DNA of 64,000 nucleotides from Pterobdella sp. o SKG-2022. Its lineage: Eukaryota > Annelida > Clitellata > Hirudinida > Piscicolidae. The notes beneath the pieces were generated by a model. It saw only the letters and a list, made by a program, of their open reading frames with translations, was not told the origin of the DNA and searched no databases. Of the stretch, positions 37,196 through 46,581 are shown piece by piece. The translations under genes were made by a program, and so were the position numbers. The first letter of the stretch is position 1. Each line of letters starts with the position of its first letter. The stretch is taken from contig OZ038321.1 of the NCBI GenBank assembly GCA_964035795.1, positions 8,449,446-8,513,445 of the forward strand, written 5' to 3'.

Positions 37196-40100
37196 CTTCA
37201 TATCTTTCTTATCCACAATAACTAATTCCCTGAATGCATCCATTTCCTTCAATTGATTTTGTCGAGACTCCTCTGTGAACTGGGTGCATCATGGTTGGTG
37301 TCAATAGTGAAAGAAACATGAGAACTCTTATAACTACCTCGTCCAAAGATCTTCTGCCTTCCTGTTCCAACTTATGTAGACTGTTACGTAAATCCTGTAG
37401 TTTAAACATGTTGCTTCATCAATGACTACGTTAGGCTTGTCGTATCACCACCATTGAATCAATTTGGCATTATAAATTGATAAGACACTCTATATTATAT
37501 CGATAATGTAGTCAATACAAATGCCAATTTGTATGCGATAGAGTACGTTAAAGCCATTAAGTCTAACACTGAGATTTGGAAAATTCAAATAATACATATC
37601 ATTTAATGACAAGAATGGCATACAAAAGCAAGAGAATGACATATATGAACTGACGTGAGTGTTGATCCAGTCAAGTAGAGTGCACACTTTGGGCGCTTGC
37701 GGTTGGTTGAAGTAGGCAGATGATGAGGATGAGGACGACGTTGATGATGATAGATTGAATGAGGATTGTTTGGATGAATAAAGAGGTAGACACTGGGGTA
37801 GCTCAATCCGGTTTAAGAGTTCCATGCTCTTTGGCATTCTGTGATATTAATGTTATAGATTAGATTGATTTGTACCATGATTGTTCAATGAGTATTCATA
37901 AAACTAATTATATTATTTTAAAGATATTAAAAAGTTGGATATAAAGAATTATTGAACACCCACTCGTTAATTAGTTTGTGGTAGTGATGGATGAAGAGAT
38001 GGAAATCATTGAGATTGTCCATGTACAGACTGGCCTTCCTTAGGTAGTCACTGTGGGTGGTTGTGTTGATGGTTTTGTGATGGTGCATTCACTTAGCATG
38101 GTGTAGTTGAAAACAATACCTAATAAGAAGTTATTGAAACATCATAAATAATAGACATAATAATTTATCAAAAAAGTTTTATTTCAGTGGCTTTCTTCAA
38201 CACTGAATAAATTCATATTATGTCTAAAAATTAAAATATAAAAACAAGGGGAGCAGCAACCCAGTGACGTCAAGCAGGTTAGCAATGACAGCAGCCCATC
38301 CCTGGTGTTGCAGGTGTTGTGAGTGCACCAGACTGTTGCACATCTCCACCTTCCCCCTGCCTAGCTGACACAATGACTGAAAGTGGTAGCAGGTTGTTAT
38401 TGCTGTCATTAGTATCAACATTACTAAGCTATTGTTCAAACGGTTATTAACGTTATTACTTGTATTGTGTTTATCAATAGTTTAAATTTCAAATATCCAT
38501 GAGGTTATTGTTATCTGTTTCAATCGATTTATATGTAATGTATCAGACAGTACATTTATCATTGCATTCAAATCACTAAAACCTTTGATCCTTGTTGATT
38601 AAACTATTATCATCACCATTAATAATATTATTACTATTTTATATTCATTCTTCATAAATTATACAACACACTTCAATATTTTAGACATATCAAGTCGATA
38701 GAATAACATGCATCCAAACATCTTTGTTATACATTTTTCTTTATTACCACACAATGAGAAATTAGATATCATATTTTTATGAACTCTTCAGTGTCAAGTT
38801 GCCATTCATAACAAAAGCAAATGACATAGATACAAGCGTTTGAGGGCAGATGTACTTGAACCCAAGACAAAGAACAATGTGGTTTGAGTAAAAGCAATAT
38901 GATATATATGATATTATAAAATTGATCTAAAAATAGCAATATAACACTCATGGAGGTTTAAGTTGTGTGAAAAAGAGATGTCAGTAAAATAATAAAATAT
39001 ATGCTATTATAACACCATAACAAAAAGCCTAAAATATAATAAAATAAAAAAACTCAAAAAAAATGATGGAATGGCATGAAACGAAGACATGACATGAAGA
39101 CACCTTGAGGATGCTAGCTCTCAGTGAGGTGAGGTCAGTGCTAGCAGGCTGTGATAAGCAATCTATCAGCTGGTTCTGTAGACCTATTTCTGATGTAGAT
39201 GATAATAAGATCTATGAAATCAATATTAAAAGTTGAATATTTAACCAAGTAGTCTAAGCAATAACATGTTTGGGTAGGGCTTTTAATGAACATTTTATTA
39301 CATTTATGAATATTTAAGTAGCCAAAAATCAAAGTCAACTGTGAGAAAAAGTAAATCTTAAAGAATATATTGTAAACAGCCTCATTTTTGAGTTTAGAAA
39401 AACAATATTCAAATCAAAATTTGATTGGAATTTGGCAAAATAATAACAAAGTAAACCTAAAGATTTTATTAGTGCCACTATGTTTATAACTTTGTTAGTT
39501 ACAAAGGTATATAAATTACCCCTATATTTGAAATCATTTTTTATTGAAACTATAACCATAATTGATCCTGAGCTTAGTTTTACTAACGACAGTATAAAAA
39601 ATAAATAAAATCATGTTATTCCCACCAGATGGCGGTATGGAGTTTTCAACAGGTGGTAGATAAACCTCTGATGAGTTTTTATGATACAGGAAGAAAGGAT
39701 TGGTTTCCTGGTGATTAATGGATGGAGATTATATGCTGGTCAGTTCATGATGGTGAGCATTGAGCTTGATATGAGCATCACAAATTTGATTTGAGTTTTT
39801 AAGATTCAAATTAAAAAATAATTTTGTATCAAATTAACTCAAATTTAGTTTAAAAATTTTAAAGATGAACTTTTAATTTTTTGGAAGCTGTGAAAAAAAA
39901 TATTTTTCATGAAAAAATATATGATGAAGCTTACACTTCCAGAAGAGTAAGAGGCAAGTTTGCGAGTAGCTAAAACATTTTCCCCACCACTGATCAAAAT
40001 AATCTGCTCTTCAAAGGATATATGCAGCTCTCTGGCTATCAGTTCTTGCAGTTTGTTCACACTGAGATGGTTTTTTTAAATTTTAATCGTTTATTTTATG

Positions 40101-40339
40101 AAGAAGATAATTTTATTTTAGTAAAAAAGATTTTCTTTGATGAAAACTTATAATTTTGTTATTTTGAAAAGGGCGTTTAATTTTTTATTAGTAGCTAAAT
40201 TAGATTGTTACAAACATATATCAGGCAAAAAATAACTAAAACTTTGAAGAAGTGAAATTTCAAGATATTACCAATTTTTGGTGGGGTCTAAGTCGAACTT
40301 GAGCGTAGAGCCAATGTTAACGTAAAATACGTGAAGCAT
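27228..40339 (-). CDS. RB1CC1: FIP200 / RB1CC1 homolog (ULK1-complex autophagy scaffold), complete gene
   Basis: FIP200 is the large scaffold of the ULK1 (Atg1) kinase complex that starts autophagosome formation. It is the Atg11/Atg17-like partner and binds cargo receptors through its C-terminal Claw. The ATG is at 40337-40339 and the stop at 27228-27230. Domains in order: N-terminal ubiquitin-like segment, helical dimer region (LHSQHLQHQGWAA-like motif, LLDWIN motif), basic helical region, Ser/Thr-rich linker, a 394-codon coiled coil, further coiled-coil exons, a low-complexity insert, the EEENKRL segment and the Claw. About 25 exons were placed, most with consensus GT-AG and matching phase. 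Not closed: the junctions near 35941, 35488, 34241 and 32165, and a missing exon between 28602 and 28020. Confidence 0.92.
28024..28109. repeat. (TG)n microsatellite at a FIP200 splice acceptor
   Basis: About 43 uninterrupted TG units. On the coding strand it is (CA)n running directly into CATAG and then the Claw exon (27896-28020), so the repeat occupies the place of the pyrimidine tract. Confidence 0.95.
28976..29594 (-). CDS. RB1CC1: FIP200 low-complexity insert before the Claw
   Basis: A 619-bp exon (GTGAGCAG acceptor, ATC|GTTAGC donor) joining in phase to 28649. It is rich in Ser, Pro, Thr and His, and includes four tandem copies of an 18-bp unit encoding SPTTHH (about 29280-29360). The end reads YLERVQQLKI and continues across the intron as VLKSKEEENKRLKNRL, matching LLERTLQLKEEENKRLNQRL of FIP200. 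The insert replaces the variable Ser-rich segment before that motif. No function can be read from it. Confidence 0.85.
29720..32165 (-). CDS. RB1CC1: FIP200 distal coiled-coil exons, with a possible 19-bp microexon
   Basis: Exons: 32066 to about 32165 (DKEIELMRQASTIMQTSVEE; 5' boundary uncertain), 30781-30864 (LLTQQMHQQLLNEALANKNA; TTCCTCAG acceptor, GTTTGT donor), 30266-30354 (WKRENLVFCEDLVTNMRIEY; ATGCAG acceptor), 29989-30104 (MRSEMEEQRQVAFNQALNQA) and a candidate 19-bp exon 29720-29738 between TTTTTCAG and GTTCAA. Only with the 19-bp exon does the phase close onto the exon ending at 29594. The peptides are coiled coil, and the AFNQAL stretch parallels the FIP200 QTNFNTVL segment. Confidence 0.75.
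31700..31935. repeat. Dispersed repeat family B, copy 2
   Basis: Colinear with 8195-8430: TTTGCCTTGCCGTTGTCAAC, GCAGGTTATAACAGAAAAGC and GATCTTCGGTGTAATTCAAC, ending GTCATGCAC. It lies in a FIP200 intron. Confidence 0.5.
32293..33474 (-). CDS. RB1CC1: FIP200 main coiled-coil exon (394 codons)
   Basis: A single 1182-bp, phase-0 exon (CCATTAAG acceptor, AAG|GTTGAA donor), the longest open stretch in the gene. It is Lys/Glu-rich with heptad-like spacing over almost its whole length and begins IGELENLLQERVVQLEKSEL. The early part FCFEGFKETRDFLDEVKNEQ aligns with the start of the FIP200 coiled coil (HFRTFVQKEQCDFS region). The last 80 residues (SLERFMKGLRLHLTSLLDRL) are less charged. The coiled coil extends the dimer and spaces the N-terminal hub from the Claw. 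Confidence 0.88.
33633..35674 (-). CDS. RB1CC1: FIP200 middle exons: helical region end and Ser/Thr-rich linker
   Basis: Exon 35488-35674 reads WVMLSEHSLWKADNRLLLRH and VYCRTLVEILRRKEFSRYYM, matching FVMLHADQ and YCLAVVEVVRRKMFIKHYRE. Exons 34776-34844 (IYSKELERRKHFDENV), 34437-34495 (EHFLKALFPGLKDE) and about 34241-34330 (EEFDRNLPDISHETV) follow. EFDRNLPDIS matches the FIP200 KFDCELPDIS. Exon 33633-34095 is Ser/Thr/Asn-rich with a short SNDK repeat and ends near FFFEDSINPCPLS, like the linker before the coiled coil. One small exon after 35488 and the exact donor near 34241 are unresolved. Confidence 0.82.
34630..34760. repeat. (ACC)n-rich imperfect tandem repeat in a FIP200 intron
   Basis: CCA/ACC triplets with interspersed CTATTACCACTACACCGC blocks that themselves repeat. 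It ends about 15 bases from the donor of exon 34776-34844. Its strong strand asymmetry contrasts with the AT-rich surroundings. Confidence 0.85.
35941..37394 (-). CDS. RB1CC1: FIP200 helical exons, including a 31-bp microexon
   Basis: Exon 37338-37394 encodes DLRNSLHKLEQEGRRSLDE. Exon 37196-37270 encodes ESRQNQLKEMDAFRELVIVD, with its donor inside a GT microsatellite. Exon 37014-37044 (31 bp) encodes VIKGLDDRLS, matching the family IKGLEDRL. Exon 36859-36920 encodes LMANIKKLLREQEEIAE. Exon about 35941-36169 encodes HREFAEKALKNHFLLNDNLQ, KAKHELCDNLNNRLR and GCCDEDG, matching HRKLLDIKQKC, AKQELANNLHVRL and WCC of FIP200. The 3' end of the last exon is uncertain because no GT site there gives the phase needed downstream. 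Confidence 0.85.
37137..37195. repeat. (CA)n microsatellite at a FIP200 splice donor
   Basis: About 28 CA units with one interruption (CAAACAC near 37181). On the coding strand it is (GT)n starting at the donor of exon 37196-37270, whose end reads ATGAAG followed by GTGTGTGT. Confidence 0.93.
37655..39183 (-). CDS. RB1CC1: FIP200 N-terminal helical (ATG17-like) exons
   Basis: Four exons joined in phase: 39104-39183 (ATAG acceptor, AAG|GTGTCT), 38261-38376 (TTTCAG, GG|GTTGCT), 37964-38050 (CACAG, GA|GTGGGT) and 37655-37838 (CACAG, CAC|GTCAGT). The second contains CNSLVHSQHLQHQGWAAVIA, nearly identical to the FIP200 landmark EGLVHDEHLQHQGWAA. The fourth has a poly-Ser run, then CTLLDWINTH, matching the family LLDWIN motif. 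This part forms the C-shaped dimer that recruits ATG13. Confidence 0.92.
39626..40339 (-). CDS. RB1CC1: FIP200 exons 1-3: ubiquitin-like N terminus
   Basis: Exon 40272-40339 starts with ATG and reads MLHVFYVNIGSTLKFDLDPT, matching the FIP200 start (MKLYVFLVNTGTTLTFD-type). Its donor TG|GTAATA joins exon 39935-40061 (CTCAG acceptor), which reads LQELIARELHISFEEQIILI then SGGEN and SYSSG. Exon 39626-39707 (CACCAG) follows with ETNPFFLYHKNSSE. The three join in phase, and the conserved NGGE-type and TNPxFL landmarks are retained. This is the N-terminal ubiquitin-like domain of the ULK1 scaffold. Confidence 0.9.
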
Positions 40340-40933
40340 TTCGCAGAAATTTTATATTGAAACTCAAATTGAAATATCTTTATTTAATATGTTTCAATAC
40401 AACTTTTTTTTCGTTTTTTAATTCCATTTGTCTTTCAACGCAAAATGAAATTTTAATCCTTTCCCACTAAAATGGGCATATTAATATTTGAAAACGATTT
40501 TTTAAAAATTGAATAGATGATATTATTTATTGGCTGCTTAAAATTCGATTTTTTCTTTTTAATAAAAAATAATTTGTTTATAAAGGAGACAAGTCTCGAT
40601 TTAGGGTTAAGTTGATATTAGGTTTAAAAATGAAGGGCAGTTTTTAAAGATGAGCTGTATACATAATTTGTTTAAAAATTAAAATTAAAATTATTTCAAA
40701 ATTTCAAAAAAATGATTTTAAATAAAAACAAAAATTTCATAAAAAATTTGCTGCTATCAGCACTTTTGACACAAAATGATTAAAATAATCAGAATAAAAC
40801 TACAAAAAAAGTTATATTTGAACAGTTTATTTTCTATTCCTACTTGTTCTTTTTATCAAAATGTAAAAAAATTAATAAAAAAACTAATAAACTTTTGAAT
40901 GTTAAACATATTTTTGAAATTTTCAAATATATA

Positions 40934-41784
40934 GGGTTTTTCGATCACTTCAAATTTTTGCAATCACTAAATTTTTTCAATAAACTATAAAAAATATTTT
41001 AATAAAAAAACTCATTAATATTTTTCAAAAATTCAAAAAGAAAAAATTTTTTTTTCGAAATTTTTTAAAAATAAGAAACATTTCTAAACTTGACTTTTTA
41101 TATTTTATATGTTTTTTTGAATATATATTTTATATTCATTCGCGCTTTCATTCTGTTTCGTTTTTCGAGCTACTAATTGCAGATATCGTGTGCTTAAAGT
41201 TTAGTTTTGTCATGCTTGAGATTGAACCACAAAGTTTCTGATGATGATAGGGAGAGAATATATAGTTTCGAAATTGCTTGGTGGCTATTCTATGAAAGAA
41301 ATTAGTTCCATGCTGTTAACGCCATTATAAAATGTTTTTTCAAAACCGGTAAAACTACGAAGGCTCAAATGGGAGGTGACGAATAAACAAAACTCCTAGC
41401 AGAAGTGAAAAAGTCACTTTTGCAGCACGTTGATACATACTGCACAAAAACTTTGAAGGAACTTAAAGAATGGGTTCAAAATGAACATATGATTGAAGTT
41501 TTTTTCAGCACAATTGCCTGGGTACTTCGAAAATACAATTATACTTTGGAGAAGTTAACAATAGTTTCAGAGAAAAAGAAATGTGGGAATACAAAAAAGA
41601 AGAGAGTAAAATATGCCCAAAATTTTAAGATCATGGAGACAACTAACGAACATTTTTTTAATTAAAAATTTTCGAAATATTATCACGATTATTTTTCTAA
41701 TTTTTTCATTAAAAGAATTTTTTTTTAATTTATCGAAAATATTTAAAAAGTGATTGCAAAGATTTAAAAAGTGATCTAAAACCC
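40934..41784. mobile_element. Decayed Tc1/mariner-like DNA transposon with terminal inverted repeats
   Basis: The left end GGGTTTTTCGATCACTTCAA, continuing to TTTGCAATCACT, is matched in inverted orientation by the right end (AGTGATTGCAAAG, then AGTGATCTAAAACCC). The arms are about 40 bp. Between them is a degraded helix-turn-helix transposase. The left flank ends in TA, and the right flank begins AA, compatible with a decayed TA target site. At 851 bp it is shorter than an intact Tc1 element and lacks a visible DDE core. It lies just upstream of FIP200. Confidence 0.7.
41225..41645 (+). pseudogene. Tc1/mariner-type transposase N-terminal remnant
   Basis: An open frame at 41405-41665 reads LKELKEWVQNEHMIEVFFST, then IAWVLRKYNYTLEKL. 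This is the second helix-turn-helix of IS630/Tc1/mariner transposases (TLKELQ...ISTISRxLxxLGYTxKKL). Upstream, in other frames, GGYSMKEISSML resembles the first helix-turn-helix. Stops and frameshifts separate them, and no DDE catalytic part is visible. Confidence 0.6.
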
Positions 41785-41799
41785 AATAAATACAAAAAG

Positions 41800-44725
41800 T
41801 TTACAATTCAAAAAACGTAAAAAATAATTATTGTGGGCTCAAAAAAAATATATTATTATAAAATGAGTTATTCGAGTTTCTAAGCTGGACTTTGTTTCAT
41901 CAAAAAAACTTTATTTCGTCTTTACATAAACTTCCTCTATTTCAACTTCTTAATAATTTTCTGTTAAACTGAGCTTCTGACAAAAAAAAATTCTTTAAAA
42001 AAGAAATTCACTGGACTCTCTTCTTCTGAACCTCAAATCTCCCAATCCTATTTTTTTTAAATCTGAAAACTCTAAGCAGCTTATAGTAGAGCGCCTCTGA
42101 ACGATGCTTCGAGGCGCTATATAAGTTGTTTACATTTTATTATAATTATTATTAAAATGTAAGATTAGTATAAGAGAATTTTCATCCTTCAAATATGATT
42201 TTGAAACATCGGTGTTTTTTTTATTTCATTGATAATATAAACATAAAAAAAAACTATTTGACAAAAAATATAGGACTGTATAGGTTTTTCTAATAAATTT
42301 TAGTAAAGTGTTTGAAGTTATCAGCCAGTTTCATTTGAGATTGACATTTGATGTATTTGATGGCAATCGTGACTTTATGCCAAAACTGAGGTTTGTGAAT
42401 TCTCAATGGTATCGTTGATTATTTGAAATGCCTAATTTTGTTGAATTGGATAGGAGAGACCAAAGTTAATGAAGTTCTAAGCAGCAAAAAGCTGTTTTAA
42501 ATTGGACCAATCATAGGCTTTAAAAAATGTTATTTTTTTTTTCTTGAAAATATTCACGTATCATAATGTTTAAATATTCACGGATTGTACAAAAAGCTTT
42601 GTTAGTTGATAAATTTAGTTTTTTTTTTTCATAAAACTTCTAAAAATGATTATTTCAGTACTTTCACAATTTTTTTGGAATTAAACTATAGGCTCGCTAT
42701 TCAATACTTTTTGCCTGATCGCGAAGTGCATGTGACCAAAGTTTGCAGGGTGTAACTACCTGCCGCAGTCATCTTAAGAGTTCTTATCCCTTCATTTTTA
42801 GTTTTTTATTTGAGAAAAAGGTCTTATATGAATAATTAAAAAAGATATTTTCACCATTCTTAGACGTTTTGAGGTGATTTTTATATTGTAAAACTTATAA
42901 TGCTTCAGCTCTATTGATGCGTGTTATTCAGTGCATTCCACATATAAAAAAATTCAAACTTCATATAAAATCGTACATTTCAAAAATTTTGAATTTGTTT
43001 GAAAGGGTTTTAAAAGTAAATGCAAACAAAAATGAGTTGTATCACCTGTCGGGGATTTTCACATGCGGTTGAATGTTGGTTGTTCATGTTTAAGATCATG
43101 TATATCCCCTACCTAGCTTTCCACACTGTTACTGATGTTTTTCCGATAGGAACTTGAAAAAGAAACAAAGGTTTTTTGGGGGTATATGTATTCATTTTAA
43201 AAAAGAGATACAATATATTTCATATCGCAGGTACTAGGTATCGTGTGCAATATTTTTATAAAATTTATAATTTTATGAGACAAATGCTATTTTTCCATTT
43301 GAAAATGAAAAATATTTTTAATTATAAGGAATCTTCAGTAAGTAAATTTATTATTATATCAAATTTAAATAATAAAAAGTCTATTGTTATTCTTTTTATC
43401 TTCAATGTTTAAGAGTAGCGCCTTTCACAGAACTCTTATGAATCGCAGTTTCAGTTTCGTGCTGGACAGCTATCTGATCAATATAGTATTTTAGTTATTT
43501 TTTAGTGGGTTTATAGACAATAAAGCACTGTGTTTGAATCAATTTGAATATAATTGGTGTTGTGAATACGATAGGAATTCCTTTTAGCTGAGTAAGGTAT
43601 TAAACAGTTCTTGTATCACTTAATGTCAAGATAGCGACTTATAAGCTAACAGACAAAATACAGCATTCAGAATGAATGTAAATTTTGAACTCAAGAAAAT
43701 AAAAACCACATTTTTTGCGTTATAAGAAAATATATTTTTATATAAAAAAGCATTTCTCACACATATTTATAATTTTCTGTGATGAGATTTACTTTTTCGA
43801 AAACTAAAAGTCATTATCACCAAAAAATTTTTAAAATATAACCATAAAGTATACACATTGCCTAAATGAAACACGCAACATATATTTGTGAAAGTTTTTA
43901 GGAAAAATGTGTATGCTCAATTCTACACATTGTCTGTAACATATACTTCTGAAAAATGAAAAAAATTATTTTTCCCAAAGCAATCAAGCAAAAGATTGTT
44001 TCAATTTTTGTTAACGAGTTGCATGAATAAAAAACAAATTTATCAGAAGCTGTGAACGTTTCATTGCGCTTTGATTACCTCGCATTTTTTTAAAAGCATT
44101 GGAATAATTTGAACAATAATAACATTCATTGTTTTAAAACTTTTTGTTTCAAACAAAACTATTTTGAAATCTTATTTTTTGAGATTTTATTTTCTCTCTA
44201 AAAGACTTCTGGGTATAATTTTCTCACATTGCAATAGTGGATGGCTTCAAACGAGTCCCTCAAGTAGTCAAACATAGGCCTCTGAATCATTCCAGGTTCA
44301 ATGCAACAAATACCCACATAGAAATAAGTCTGTGATACTTCAAATAGAAGCAAGTTCTTATAGTTTTATATGGTTTTGACAAAGCTATTTCTGAGCTATC
44401 TTTGATGTACTCTATCTTGAAAAATATTATATCAGGTATTAGAGTTTTAACTCTTAATATAGTCCAAAAAAAATTTAGAAAACCGAAAAGATTTCGTAAA
44501 TACATAATTTCTTACATTATTTATTTCTCGTGAGATCCAGATGTTAATTTTTACGGCCATTATGTAGGCTTTTGGCATGATATGAACTAAATTACATTAA
44601 ACCATGTCTGAATTTTATTTCAAGTTGAATCTATGAAAAATTTCTTCTAAAAAGCACCTCACTTGAAATAAAAAAAAGTAAGAGCACTTGGGTTTTTTAT
44701 CATATTACTATTTCTTATATTATTC
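41800..44725. other. AT-rich non-coding stretch
   Basis: Apart from the LINE-tail remnant at 42063-42165, nothing recognisable. Short open frames (for example 43176-43412) are Lys/Asn/Phe-rich translations of AT-rich DNA and are not supported as genes. Confidence 0.5.
42063..42165 (+). repeat. LINE-like 3' tail remnant
   Basis: Contains GAGCGCCTCTGAACG, then GAGGCGCTATATAAG, then an AT-rich TTATTATAATTATTATT tail. The layout resembles the 3' terminal stem and microsatellite of the LINE at 46503, with divergent loop sequence. It probably marks the 3' end of another LINE or of a SINE sharing that tail. Confidence 0.5.
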
Positions 44726-44914
44726 GCCGGCCCCCATAGCTCAATGGTTGAGCGTTAGACTGATTATCGAAAGTTACCGGGTTCGATCCCGCGTAAGCCA
44801 ACAATAAGCACCTGTTCCACAGTGTGTTTTCGCTACATTAAATTTGTAACAAGCACTTTGAACTATAAGGAAAAGCGCTTCATAAATAGGACATTACATA
44901 CATTACATTACATT
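44726..44914 (+). mobile_element. tRNA-derived SINE, best copy
   Basis: A tRNA-like head with a recognisable A box (TAGCTCAATGG near 44737) and B box (GGTTCGATCCC near 44780) is followed by a tRNA-unrelated body (CACAGTGTGTTTTCGCTACATT, AAGCGCTTCATAAAT) and a repeated ACATT tail. The head does not fold as a complete tRNA with its own anticodon arm in context, so this is a SINE, not a tRNA gene. Diverged copies lie at 3055-3235 and 63708-63818. Confidence 0.82.
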
Positions 44915-44919
44915 CAACC

Positions 44920-46502
44920 AGTATACGGTTGGTTCTATCTCTCTACTCATAAGCAAAGCCACACAACCAACAAGCAAAGGTGTGGTTTTTAGGTCAATTT
45001 TTGAAACGTAACTTTTGATACTCCTAAAACTTTCATACTACAAAAACTTACTAATGTAAAAGAAATAGCCGCTCCGTCAGGTTTTGATGTGATTTTGAAA
45101 GATTACGAGCTTAGTAATGGTTGTTTTTGATGAATGGCTGTGGCAAGACTGTGATAATATTTGTAATTGTTTAACCATTGGACGCATTTAATTATTCAGC
45201 TAGTAAAAGCGTTAAAATATAATAGACAGTTTCAAACACATCGTTAAAACTCACTAAAATAGAGGTCTAACAACTATGGGATAATATTTTTTCTTACGTT
45301 CTTGAAATGTTTGATAATATGTTAAATAGAACAATAGTGATGGATGATAATCTGAGTTGAGTCAGATGATGATTCAAAACGAAAATTATTCAATGGAAAA
45401 AACATATTGCCCTTTGAATGTATAAGATAAAAATCTCAACAATGGTAAGAAAAAATATTGAAAAACAGCAAAAATACAAAGAGAAGGCATAAAAAGCTGT
45501 TTAAAACCCCAGTAATTACACCTTATTGGGATATAAAAATATTGTTTTGTCATGATAAAACTAAAGAAGGAAAAATCTAAAAACGAAAACAAAAATTTCA
45601 AATTATGAAGATTTATGAGAACACGTAGAAAAAATTTTTTATTTAGTTAAAATTTAAAAAAAAATTGATTTATTAATAAGAACTATAATTTTTTGGTGAG
45701 TTTTTATATTCCATAAACTGCTTATTAAGACTAGTTCATATTAGAATTTGTACGAAGACATTTAAGATTATGTATTTGATGATTGTGCATTGAAAATATT
45801 CAAAACCCGTTCTTTTTAAATAAAAATTTTTTAATTCATTTTTTTTTGATTTACCAGCTTGAACTTATATTTTGTATTTTCAAAAAGTTAGCTTTGGGAA
45901 TATTTTCAGAATAATTCTGAATTGGAAGTCTACCCGACCTTCAAATTTTAGAAAACTTGGCTGTTTTAGTTGATTTTTCCATTTCTCGCATTATAGGTTT
46001 TTCATTTAAAAATTACGATTTTTTCTATTGAAAGTTAGTTTACTATTACAGTTTTATATGTTGTACTACAAGTGTTTTATTGTTCCCAATGATAATGCGT
46101 CATATATATTATATATACATGAAGTGGACTGAAATAAATTTGTTTCAAATATAAACAAGCGTTAGTTTTAAGTCTTGAAAGCTTTTCACGTTCACAAGGA
46201 AGGAGTAAAACTTCGTGAGTGTTTAAGAAGCAGTTATAAAATCTTTTCAAATTAAAAAGTGCTAGTCAACTTGTGACAATTTTTAAAATATTACCTTCAG
46301 CAAGCTGAACTTTGGAATCACATAATCCCTTGTAATGATTCCTATTAAAACATTTTCATGAGCCTGATGATGATATTTAGAGCAAAATCGAAAAATGAAT
46401 ATTTCAATAAATAAAACAAATATAGACTGGTTTTGAGTTCAAAAAAAGTAAAAATCTCAATGAAATAATTGTTTTTTCTTAATGACCTCTATTCACTCTC
46501 AT
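44920..46502. other. AT-rich non-coding stretch before the LINE
   Basis: No gene, RNA or repeat recognised. The short minus-strand frame at 45386-45601 is Phe-rich and unsupported. Confidence 0.45.
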
Positions 46503-46581
46503 AGTTATTATTATTAAGATTTTTATAGCGCACAGTTATCAATTCAAGATTACTTCAGAGGCGCTCAAGGCTTGTAAGAGG

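Noticed and set aside
44726..44800. A tRNA gene
   Set aside because: A and B boxes are present, but the sequence continues into a repeated body and tail found at two other places, so it is a SINE.
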